Shown here: one piece after another, positions 8,101 to 12,634 of the stretch
How the letters are laid out: each line of letters starts with the position of its first letter
How positions within the stretch are numbered: position 1 is the first letter of the stretch
Assembly: GCA_022653215.1 (NCBI GenBank)
Contig: JALCSJ010000050.1
Coordinates: forward strand, 1-12,634
Length of the DNA stretch: 12,634 nucleotides
Reading direction: 5' to 3'
Source of the DNA: Acidaminococcaceae bacterium
GTDB taxonomy: Bacteria; Bacillota; Negativicutes; Acidaminococcales; Acidaminococcaceae
Program-made: the position numbers and the translations under genes
Notes under the pieces: model-generated
The model's input: only the letters and a program-made list of their open reading frames with translations
Told to the model about the DNA's origin: nothing
Database searches by the model: none

Positions 8101-8634
8101 GTGAGAAGTACGGAAACCATCAAAGAAGTTCAGGAAAGGAACGCTGCCCTTAATTGCTGCCAAATGAGCAACTGCGGACAAGTCCATGGTTTGCTGTACG
8201 CTGCCTTCAGCCAGCATAGCAAAACCTGTTTGACGGCAAGCCATAACGTCTCTTTGGTCACCGAAGATGCAAAGAGTGTTGGTGCCTAAAGCACGGGAAG
8301 CTACATGGAATACACCGGGCAATAATTCCCCGGCGATTTTATACATATTAGGAATCATGAGCAATAAGCCCTGGGAAGCTGTATAGGTAGTAGTTAAAGC
8401 ACCAGCCTGCAAAGACCCGTGTACTGCACCTGCAGCACCACCCTCTGCCTGCATTTCCATAACCTTTACGGTTTGGCCAAACATGTTCTTAACACCCTGG
8501 GTAGCCCATTCATCAATGTGCTCCGCCATAGGTGAAGACGGTGTGATGGGGTAAATTGCCGCCACATCTGTGAATGCATATGATACATACGCAGCCGCAG
8601 TGTTACCATCCATTGTTTTCATTAACTTTGTCAT
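5119..8634 (-). CDS. nifJ: Pyruvate:ferredoxin oxidoreductase, copy 2
   Basis: This is a second full-length, 1171-residue homodimeric PFOR, upstream of and in tandem with copy 1. It aligns to copy 1 without gaps. The same TPP residues (T31, E64, R114), both CxxCxxCxxxCP ferredoxin motifs, the proximal-cluster cysteines and the 'GDGWSYDIG'...'DTEVYSNTGGQ' motif are present, so it should be active. The start has GGAGGAGGA in the same place as copy 1. Differences between the copies are clustered: 16 in the 57 residues 878-934 and about 11 in the linker 614-641. There are none between residues 203 and 273. It has its own promoter and terminator. Wobble positions look more A/T-rich, nearer the ammonia-lyase gene. 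Which copy prefers pyruvate or 2-oxobutyrate cannot be told from sequence. Confidence 0.97.
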   Translation of the reverse strand: MTKLMKTMDGNTAAAYVSYAFTDVAAIYPITPSSPMAEHIDEWATQGVKNMFGQTVKVMEMQAEGGAAGAVHGSLQAGALTTTYTASQGLLLMIPNMYKIAGELLPGVFHVASRALGTNTLCIFGDQRDVMACRQTGFAMLAEGSVQQTMDLSAVAHLAAIKGSVPFLNFFDGFRTSHEVQKIEAYDYKDLFELADKKAIQEFRDRATNPDHPTIKGTLENGDVYFQQQEIVNKYYDALPDIVEEYMEKVTKLTGREYHPFTYYGAPDADRMIVTMGSLTEATEETVDYLNARGEKVGLLRVHLYRPFSTKYFFKYIPKTVTKVAVLDRTKEPGSLCEPLFLDVKDAFSVERPEVTIVGGRAGVGGKDTTPTHILSVFENLKLAVPKNHFTVGINDDVTNTSLPVGEDIDTTQVGTTACKFWGLGSDGTVGANKSAIKIIGNHTDMYAQAYFAYDSKKSGGITVSHLRFGKNPIRSTYLIDKAAFVAVHNQSYVHKYDVLAGLKKGGTFLLNCIWTPEELSKELPAAMKNYIAKNDIKFYTIDAVGIAQSIGLGGRINMIMQAAFFKLADIIPIADAVKYLKEAVVESYGKKGEKVVKMNDDAIDKGVEGIVKINVPTDWATAKDAPKAAENVPEFISKVLEPINRQEGDKLPVSTFANLAGGAYPLGTAAYEKRGVAINVPEWNKANCIQCNQCAFVCPHAAIRPALLTDEEVKNAPKGFETIPAMGAKGLNFRMVVSVLDCLGCGNCADVCPAKEKALVMKPLASQEALAPVWDYAVKDVKPKENPMSKFTVKGSQFEQPLLEFSGSCAGCGETPYAKLVTQLFGDRMMVANATGCSSVWAGSVPSMPYTKNHKGHGPGWANSLFEDNAEFGLGMFLATEQLQEKMVMDVKEAIDNPNTPADAKAVFQDWLDNKDVSEGTRERAEKVIAVVEANKDKCPICKRIYDRKDCLVKRSQWIFGGDGWSYDIGYGGLDHVLASGANVNVLIFDTEVYSNTGGQASKATPTAAVAQFAAGGKKTKKKDLGRMFMTYGYVYVAQVAMGADKNQCLKAIKEAEAYPGPSIVIAYAPCINHGIKAGMGCSQREAKKAVEDGYWHLYRYNPTEEAAGKNGFTLDSKDPSGSVKDFLMGEVRYSSLKIKFPETADAFFDKTAKDMKGRLDAYKKLAGKE

Positions 8635-8670
8635 TTCTTATCCTCCTCCACGAAATTAGAACAAGTAGGT

Positions 8671-8689
8671 GTGAAATTAAATTTATCAC
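8671..8689. promoter_or_regulatory. Near-palindrome in the PFOR copy 2 leader
   Basis: GTGA (8671-8674) and TCAC (8686-8689) form outer arms. The inner 17 bp (TGAAATTAAATTTATCA, 8672-8688) match the element in the copy 1 leader at 13 or more positions and lie at the same distance (54 bp) from the start codon. The spacing is too long for a CRP-type site. Confidence 0.45.
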
Positions 8690-8699
8690 CATGTAATTA

Positions 8700-8728
8700 A
8701 TAATAACACATTTTGTTTCCTTATGCAA
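8700..8728 (-). promoter_or_regulatory. Promoter of PFOR copy 2
   Basis: On the minus strand, TTGCAT (8723-8728), 17 bp and TATTAT (8700-8705) are seen, with a TGt extension. The -10 box is 71 bp from the ATG. The 160-bp AT-rich stretch upstream (to the ammonia-lyase terminator) holds no gene. Confidence 0.65.
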
Positions 8729-8856
8729 GTTTTTCTCTTACTTGAGCAAAAATAATTGCATACCTTTTCCTACCTGTTATACATAAATTATATCTATAGT
8801 AATGTCATAAATAAAATATCTCTTTTTGATTAATTCATAAGAAAAAATTATTTATT

Positions 8857-8900
8857 TTTAAATAAAACAGAACCGAATCTAATGAGACCCGGTCCTGTTT
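8857..8900 (-). terminator. Intrinsic terminator of the symporter/ammonia-lyase operon
   Basis: On the minus strand, an 11-bp stem with one G-U pair is formed by AAACAGGACCG (complement of 8890-8900) and CGGTTCTGTTT (complement of 8865-8875). It is followed by a T-rich tail interrupted by single A bases. It starts 17 bp after the ammonia-lyase stop codon. Confidence 0.8.
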
Positions 8901-8916
8901 ACGAGGGGCAATTTTA

Positions 8917-10122
8917 CTATTTAACCAGTCTGTAACCTGCTTCTGTAATCTTCTTAGCAATCAGGTTTCTGTGATCCATATCGCTGCACTCCAGAACCAG
9001 AGTCATGATTTGGCTCTCTACTTCCAAAGTGGATTCATACATGCTTTGAGTGATAAACAAAATGTTGGCATTGTTATCAGAAATAAGCTTCAACAGTTTA
9101 GCAGTTTCGCCGCATCTGTCTTCCATGATAATCTTGAACTCAGCTCTTCTGCCTTCCAACAGCAAAGCTTTGTTGATGATTCTGTTAATGAAAGTAATAT
9201 CAGCGTTGCCGCCGGAAACCATAAGAACGACTTTTTTGCCTTTGCAGTCAATCTTGCCTGCCAAAACAGCAGCCAAAGGAGTTGCGCCGGCGCCTTCTGC
9301 CAGGTTCTTACCTTTTTCAATCAGGTATAACATAGCTTCAGCGATTTCGTCTTCGGTTACAGTGACGATTTCGTCAACATATTTCTTAACCATTTCAAAA
9401 GTAATGTTGCCGGGAGTTCTTACGTTAATGCCTTCAGCAGCAGTAACGCCTGCGGGAACTGTTACGATCTTTCCTGCATCAATGGATTCCTTCATAGAAG
9501 GAACTGCTGCAGATTCTACACCTACAACTTTGATTTTCGGGTTGGAAAGTTTCAGTCCTGAAGCAATACCGGAAATCATTCCGCCGCCGCCCACAGGTAC
9601 AACTACCATATCAACATCGGGCAGGTCTTCCAAGATTTCCAAAGCAATTGTGCCTTGACCTGCGATAACGTATTCATCATCGAAAGGATGAACAAATACT
9701 GCGTTAGTTTCTTTTTGTACTTTTAAAGCTTTGGCATAAGCTTCGTCAAAAGCTGCGCCTTCCAGAATTACATTGCCGCCGTAGCCTTTGGTTGCGGAAA
9801 CTTTGGCCAGAGGAGTGGTTGCAGGCATAACAATCGTAGCTTTGATACCTTTTGCGGTTGCGCCAAGAGCAACGCCCTGAGCATGGTTGCCGGCCGAAGC
9901 AGCGATTACGCCGCGTTTTGCTTCTTCAGGTGTTAAGTGAGCGATTTTGTTCACTGCGCCTCTGATTTTAAAGGAACCGGTTTTTTGCAGGTTCTCATAT
10001 TTGAAGAAAACTTCGCCGCCTACTTTGCTGCCTAAAACAGGAGATTCAATAAGGGGAGTCTTTTTGGCTACACCCTGCAATGTTTCACGTGCTTCTTCGA
10101 TTGTTTTTAATGTTACTGTCAT
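8917..10122 (-). CDS. ilvA: Threonine ammonia-lyase with C-terminal ACT domain
   Basis: This 401-residue fold-type II PLP enzyme deaminates threonine to 2-oxobutyrate and, in most relatives, serine to pyruvate. The PLP lysine is K52 in 'TGSFKIRGA' (48-56). The 'SAGNHAQG' loop is at 76-83, the glycine-rich phosphate loop 'GGGGMISG' at 178-185, and 'SGGN' at 303-306. Residues about 328-401 form a single ACT domain ('EFKIIMEDRCGETAKLL'). That suggests allosteric control and a length near 400, between the catabolic TdcB (no ACT, about 330) and the biosynthetic E. coli IlvA (about 510). GGGAGGG (10129-10135) fixes the start. It lies 48 bp downstream of a symporter gene in the same direction, with a terminator after it, so the two form an operon. 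A catabolic role (tdcB-like) is more likely than isoleucine synthesis given symporter, ridA and PFOR nearby. The symbol is therefore a family name rather than proof of pathway. Confidence 0.94.
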   Translation of the reverse strand: MTVTLKTIEEARETLQGVAKKTPLIESPVLGSKVGGEVFFKYENLQKTGSFKIRGAVNKIAHLTPEEAKRGVIAASAGNHAQGVALGATAKGIKATIVMPATTPLAKVSATKGYGGNVILEGAAFDEAYAKALKVQKETNAVFVHPFDDEYVIAGQGTIALEILEDLPDVDMVVVPVGGGGMISGIASGLKLSNPKIKVVGVESAAVPSMKESIDAGKIVTVPAGVTAAEGINVRTPGNITFEMVKKYVDEIVTVTEDEIAEAMLYLIEKGKNLAEGAGATPLAAVLAGKIDCKGKKVVLMVSGGNADITFINRIINKALLLEGRRAEFKIIMEDRCGETAKLLKLISDNNANILFITQSMYESTLEVESQIMTLVLECSDMDHRNLIAKKITEAGYRLVK

Positions 10123-10170
10123 TTTATACCCTCCCAGATTAATTTACTCTTCACAAAGAATATTATAACC

Positions 10171-11373
10171 TTATTGCTCGCCTTCTGCAGCTAATTGTGC
10201 ATCAGTTTTTGGTTCCAGTTTGTTGCCGGCAATTTTGTTAACCAAAACTGCGATGGCGCCATCACCGGTAACGTTGCAAGCGGTTCCGAAACTATCCTGT
10301 GCCAAATACAGAGCAATCATAAGAGCCTGTTGGTCAGGAGTGAATCCTAACATGCTTTGCAAAATACCAAGAGCTGCCATTACTGCGCCGCCGGGTACGC
10401 CGGGAGCAGCAACCATGGTAACACCTAACATCAAGATGAAACCGAACATGTTGCCGAATTCAATGGGCTTGCCATTTAACAGCATTACAGCCATAGTGCA
10501 GCTGGTCAGAGTAATAGTGCTGCCTGATAAGTGAATGGTAGCACACAGAGGAATAACGAAGTCAGCAATACCTGCAGCTACGCCGTTTCTCTTAGTGGAT
10601 GCCAGAGTAACAGGAATGGTAGCAGCGGAAGATTGAGTTCCGATAGCCGTTAAGTAAGCGGGAAGCATACCTTTTAACAATTTGAAAGGATTGCCGCCGG
10701 CTGCAGTTCCGGCAATAGTATATTGGAATACCAAGATGATAATGTGCAAGCAGATAATTACTACGAATACTTTTGCGAATACAGACATAATAGCAGCGAT
10801 TTGTCCTGCATTAGTCATGTTAGCGAAAATACCGCAAATATGTACAGGCAACAAAGGAATAACAATGTTGCTGATAACTTTTTCTACGATGGACTGGAAT
10901 TCGTGCATTACAGTCTTTAAGGTAACATCGTTGCAGGCAGCAATACCGATACCTAAGATGAAGGCAATCAGCAGTGCGCTCATAACTCCCATGATAGGAG
11001 GCATGTCAATGTTGAAGAAACCGGGCAGCAAACCTTTTTCAGGATTGGCCAATTTACCAACGGTTCCTGCACTAACGAAATTGTGCAGTAAAGCATGGTT
11101 GGTAAAGAAAGCTGCGCAACCTGCAATAATTGTGGAGCAGTAAGCAATCAGAGTTGTGATGCCCAATAATTTACCGGCGGATTTGCCCAAGTCAGCAATA
11201 CCGGGAACAATAAAACCAATGATGATAAGGGGAATAACGAATCCTAAGAAATTACCGAAGATACCATTAAACGTTGCTAATAATCTAACTAAAGCCGGTA
11301 CACCCATTTTACCAATTGCAATACCTAAAATAAGACCAATAATCAGGCGTGGTAACAAGCCTATTTTTTTCAT
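10171..11373 (-). CDS. SstT-like dicarboxylate/amino acid:cation symporter, probably for serine/threonine
   Basis: This 400-residue, strongly hydrophobic membrane protein belongs to the DAACS/SDF family. Family signatures seen are the serine-rich hairpin 'TQSSAATIPV' (246-255), 'IHLSGSTIT' (280-288) in place of the NMDGT motif, the HP2 glycine stretch 'GVPGG' (325-329), and the TM8 motif 'DSFGTACNVTGD' (360-371). Aligned to Glt_Ph, D360, T364, N367 and D371 match the conserved D394, T398, N401 and D405. The side-chain-carboxylate arginine R397 is replaced by G363, which argues against glutamate/aspartate and for a small neutral substrate. E. coli SstT shares the 'SSAAxIPV' stretch and also lacks this arginine. 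The start has a CCTCCT complement (11381-11386) 7 nt upstream. It is first in an operon with threonine ammonia-lyase, which supports threonine/serine uptake (inference). The C-terminal tail (about 384-400) is polar and cytoplasmic-looking. Confidence 0.88.
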   Translation of the reverse strand: MKKIGLLPRLIIGLILGIAIGKMGVPALVRLLATFNGIFGNFLGFVIPLIIIGFIVPGIADLGKSAGKLLGITTLIAYCSTIIAGCAAFFTNHALLHNFVSAGTVGKLANPEKGLLPGFFNIDMPPIMGVMSALLIAFILGIGIAACNDVTLKTVMHEFQSIVEKVISNIVIPLLPVHICGIFANMTNAGQIAAIMSVFAKVFVVIICLHIIILVFQYTIAGTAAGGNPFKLLKGMLPAYLTAIGTQSSAATIPVTLASTKRNGVAAGIADFVIPLCATIHLSGSTITLTSCTMAVMLLNGKPIEFGNMFGFILMLGVTMVAAPGVPGGAVMAALGILQSMLGFTPDQQALMIALYLAQDSFGTACNVTGDGAIAVLVNKIAGNKLEPKTDAQLAAEGEQ

Positions 11374-11516
11374 TGTACATCCTCCTCAAATTTTAAAAAT
11401 ATTTACGTGAATGTTCTGACAACTACCTTCCCGAATTTTAGTGGTGCTTCACAACCCTCCCTTGTTACTAATAAAAAAAATTGCTTGATTAAACTTTTTA
11501 TTTCATCGTTAAGAAA

Positions 11517-11545
11517 ATACTACCATAAAATTCTGAAAACTGCAA
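11517..11545 (-). promoter_or_regulatory. Promoter of the symporter/ammonia-lyase operon
   Basis: On the minus strand, TTGCAG (11540-11545), 17 bp and TAGTAT (11517-11522) are seen, with TGg directly before the -10. The start point would be near 11510. The -35 type, spacing and TG extension match the promoters of ridA and both PFOR genes in this window. Confidence 0.6.
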
Positions 11546-11570
11546 GTTTTTTTATCTTATTGCAATAAAA

Positions 11571-11633
11571 TCTTTCCATAGTTTCAAGCTCTGTATTTTT
11601 TCTTTGTGAAAATATGGAAAGAACGGCTTGAAA
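11571..11633. repeat. Two interlocked inverted repeats upstream of the symporter promoter
   Basis: TCTTTCCATA (11571-11580) is inverted as TATGGAAAGA (11613-11622), a perfect 10-bp match. TTTCAAGC (11582-11589) is inverted as GCTTGAAA (11626-11633), a perfect 8-bp match. The order is A-B-A'-B', so the stems interlock rather than nest. Both lie upstream of the -35 box at 11545, so activator sites are the simplest reading. They would form a pseudoknot only if transcribed. Confidence 0.5.
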
Positions 11634-11658
11634 TAGGGATTCTGCATGGTTTACACAC

Positions 11659-11699
11659 AAATAATACACCACTGGAAAATGTCCAATGGTGTATTATTT
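11659..11699. repeat. 13-bp perfect hairpin of unclear role
   Basis: AAATAATACACCA (11659-11671) pairs perfectly with TGGTGTATTATTT (11687-11699). A GGA/TCC mini-stem lies in the 15-nt loop. There is no clean T run on either side, so a classical terminator is doubtful. It could be a weak terminator, an RNA end, a small inverted-repeat element, or the remnant of an insertion. Confidence 0.5.
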
Positions 11700-11755
11700 A
11701 TTGAACTCTTTGTCTTTTTAAATTCCCTAAATCTTTATAAGTTTTAGTAACTATC

Positions 11756-11772
11756 TGATAATTAAATTATCA
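11756..11772. promoter_or_regulatory. Perfect 17-bp palindrome related to the PFOR leader elements
   Basis: TGATAATTAAATTATCA has perfect 8-bp arms around a central A. It is the most symmetrical member of a three-site set with 4836-4852 and 8672-8688. It lies about 210 bp upstream of the symporter -35 box and downstream of the acetyltransferase gene, with no obvious start codon beside it. Confidence 0.45.
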
Positions 11773-11794
11773 CGATAAAAAGCTGTCTCATCGC

Positions 11795-11875
11795 TTAGGC
11801 AATAAGTTTTCTCGTCATCCTACATTTGAACTTTTCATAACTAAAGCCACGGGTGTGCGTCATATAAGAACACAT
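11795..11875 (-). other. Doubtful 26-codon open frame
   Basis: An ATG at 11873-11875 (minus) opens 26 codons ending TAA at 11795-11797. The product is basic, containing 'THTRGFSYEKFK' and 'RMTRKLIA'. An AGGA lies 10 nt upstream, a weak ribosome binding site. I do not recognise it. It could be a small protein, the C-terminal remnant of a decayed gene, or chance. Confidence 0.2.
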
Positions 11876-11940
11876 AATGTTTTTGTCCTAAAATCGTAAT
11901 ATAATCTATTGAGTGTTTTTTATACTTGCCCTTTATATAG

Positions 11941-12008
11941 TTCGCATTCTTTTCTCTACAAACGCCATCTGATAGCTTGCGTTCTTTTCTACAGACGCCA
12001 TCTGATTA
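11941..12008. repeat. 33-bp imperfect tandem repeat at the acetyltransferase 3' end
   Basis: Two imperfect copies (11941-11974 and 11977-12008) share ACGCCATCTGAT at 11962-11973 and 11995-12006, an offset of 33 bp. The right copy contains the last codons and stop of the acetyltransferase gene. The left copy repeats those codons (Ile-Arg-Trp-Arg-Leu-stop) in the same frame just past the stop. Confidence 0.75.
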
Positions 12009-12486
12009 CTTTTGTGTTTTTGCTTTCAGCTTTAAATCCGCATTTTTGCAAGAGAGTTTCCTTGTCAATATTCGCCAGTTCTGTTTCTGCCACAACAGCT
12101 TGTACTCCCTGCTGCCCTTTAGCCCATTGACACATGGCCGCCACTGCTTCTTCCATATAGCCTTGTCCCTCAAATGTTTTGCCTAGGTCATAGCCTATTG
12201 CTACTTCCCCTGCTTCATTGGGAGCATTCTTAAAGTTTACTGCTCCGATAACCATTTTATCTACTCTGCGCACAAGGAACCAGAAAGTATGCCATTGGGC
12301 ATTTTCCTTATCTGTAGTTGCCAGTTCCAGTTGGTTGGCTACCATTTCTTTGAATTTGCCTTCCAGCATGCCCCCGGGATAAAAACATTCTATTTCGTCT
12401 GTTAAATGGGGAATGCTCTCCAGCCACAGATGTAATTGTTTAGTGGTAAGCTGCACCAGCTTTAATCTTTGAGTTTCCAGCTGCAT
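11989..12486 (-). CDS. GNAT family N-acetyltransferase (RimJ/RimL-like)
   Basis: This 165-residue protein has the Acetyltransf_3-type layout. The N-terminal 'ETQRLKLVQL' (4-13) is typical of RimJ/RimL-like enzymes. A central 'GEVAIGYDLG' strand (93-102) precedes the acetyl-CoA-binding turn 'EGQGYMEEA' (106-114), which fits the Q/RxxGxG/A motif A. A C-terminal 'NIDKETLLQKCGF' (139-151) corresponds to the usual NxxSxxxLeKxGF segment. It would transfer acetyl from acetyl-CoA to an amino group, but the acceptor cannot be predicted. The start is supported by AGGAG (12496-12500), 9 nt upstream. It has its own promoter and shows no obvious link to the amino-acid catabolic genes. Its end lies inside a tandem repeat, and readthrough of its TAG would add 10 sense residues before a second TAG. 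Confidence 0.85.
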   Translation of the reverse strand: MQLETQRLKLVQLTTKQLHLWLESIPHLTDEIECFYPGGMLEGKFKEMVANQLELATTDKENAQWHTFWFLVRRVDKMVIGAVNFKNAPNEAGEVAIGYDLGKTFEGQGYMEEAVAAMCQWAKGQQGVQAVVAETELANIDKETLLQKCGFKAESKNTKVIRWRL

Positions 12487-12519
12487 AAATTATCGCTCCT
12501 TAATTTTAGTCGTGCCTCT

Positions 12520-12548
12520 ATTATAACACATAGTCACACCGTCGCCAA
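12520..12548 (-). promoter_or_regulatory. Acetyltransferase promoter overlapping the repeat cluster
   Basis: On the minus strand, TATAAT (12520-12525) is perfect and has a TGt extension. Seventeen bp upstream is TTGGCG (12543-12548), a weaker -35 lying inside the first GTCGCCAAA unit of the repeat cluster. The leader is about 30 nt. Confidence 0.6.
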
Positions 12549-12634
12549 AGCCGTCGCCAAAGTGTCGCCAAAAGCGTCGCCAAAAGTGCCTGGCACCAAT
12601 GGAGACAACCATCGCCAAAAACTCCGCCAAAGCG
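12541..12634 (+). repeat. REP-like repeats, cluster 3 (one full copy, several partial; runs to window end)
   Basis: GTCGCCAAA units begin at 12541, 12553, 12564 and 12576 (spacings 12, 11, 12). The last opens a full core at 12576-12602 ending CAATGG, followed by GAGACAACC. Degenerate units (ATCGCCAAAAA, CCGCCAAAG) follow at 12611 and about 12624. It has the same orientation as the other clusters and may continue outside the window. Confidence 0.85.

Larger units (their letters stand above)
11374..11988. other. 615-bp gene-poor stretch with promoter and inverted repeats
   Basis: This AT-rich interval holds the symporter-operon leader (about 137 nt, 11374-11510), its promoter, two interlocked inverted repeats, a 13-bp hairpin, a 17-bp palindrome, a doubtful 26-codon frame, and one copy of a tandem repeat abutting the acetyltransferase gene. 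I found no recognisable riboswitch or leader-peptide gene in the symporter leader. Confidence 0.7.

Noticed and set aside
8671..8689. CRP/FNR-type site from GTGA...TCAC in the PFOR copy 2 leader
   Set aside because: The arms are separated by 11 bp rather than the 6-8 bp expected, and copy 1 does not keep the outer G/C pair.
8780..8800. Second PFOR copy 2 promoter from a minus-strand TATAAT further upstream
   Set aside because: Its -35 region is poor, and the TTGCAT-N17-TATTAT promoter nearer the gene is better and is mirrored in copy 1.
9050..9658. Plus-strand open frame of 202 codons opposite the threonine ammonia-lyase
   Set aside because: The minus-strand gene has all family motifs, and the antisense frame is low-complexity Ser/Thr/Pro-rich sequence explained by the codon bias of the real gene.
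10160..10190. TATAAT-like box on the minus strand in the 48-bp gap between symporter and ammonia-lyase genes (10162-10167)
   Set aside because: No acceptable -35 box lies at 16-18 bp and there is no TG extension, so an internal promoter is not supported well enough to list.
11400..11460. Mini-frame after a GGGAGGG in the symporter leader that might be an attenuation leader peptide
   Set aside because: It holds only a few codons, the spacing to the start is too short, and no terminator/antiterminator pair follows.

Overview
The window looks like a chromosomal segment of an anaerobic, amino-acid-fermenting Firmicute. It has moderately low GC, strong GGAGG ribosome binding sites, AT-rich intergenic DNA, and two clostridial-type pyruvate:ferredoxin oxidoreductases (PFORs). 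The combination would suit the Negativicutes (Acidaminococcus/Phascolarctobacterium-like), but that placement is an impression, not a demonstrated fact. No tRNA, rRNA, CRISPR array or intact mobile element was seen.

Layout. Positions 1-565 hold the 5' part of a minus-strand gene for a YheO/DauR-type PAS-HTH regulator, cut off by the window edge. It is divergent from ridA (735-1115, plus strand). Between them lie two good promoters and a 25-bp palindrome that is a strong operator candidate. A bidirectional terminator ends ridA and also faces the 3' end of the first PFOR gene. Two tandem full-length PFOR genes follow on the minus strand (1283-4798 and 5119-8634). Both encode 1171 residues and are about 91% identical by hand count. 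Each has its own promoter with identical geometry and a shared 17-bp near-palindrome in its 5' leader. Next, also on the minus strand, is an operon of an SstT-like amino acid:cation symporter (10171-11373) and an ACT-domain threonine ammonia-lyase (8917-10122), with its own promoter upstream and terminator downstream. A 615-bp gene-poor stretch (11374-11988) carries that promoter and several inverted repeats. A GNAT acetyltransferase gene (11989-12486) closes the gene content.

How the genes fit together (inference from family knowledge). The symporter imports threonine/serine. The ammonia-lyase converts these to 2-oxobutyrate/pyruvate plus ammonia. RidA clears the reactive enamine/imine intermediates of that reaction. 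PFOR oxidises the 2-oxo acids to propionyl-CoA/acetyl-CoA with reduced ferredoxin. The YheO-like regulator may sense an amino acid or metabolite and control the set. Four promoters in the cluster share a TTGCA-type -35 box, 17-bp spacing and an extended -10.

Repeats. A short REP-like hairpin repeat (GTCGCCA, then GTGCCTGGCACC, then a TGG-containing right arm) occurs as five full copies, all in the same orientation, plus partial copies. They lie at 1175-1278, 4911-5012 and 12541-12634. The first two clusters bracket the first PFOR transcription unit. I see no clear evidence of an entirely new system. The most interesting signals are regulatory (the palindromes) and structural (the repeat-bracketed PFOR duplicate).
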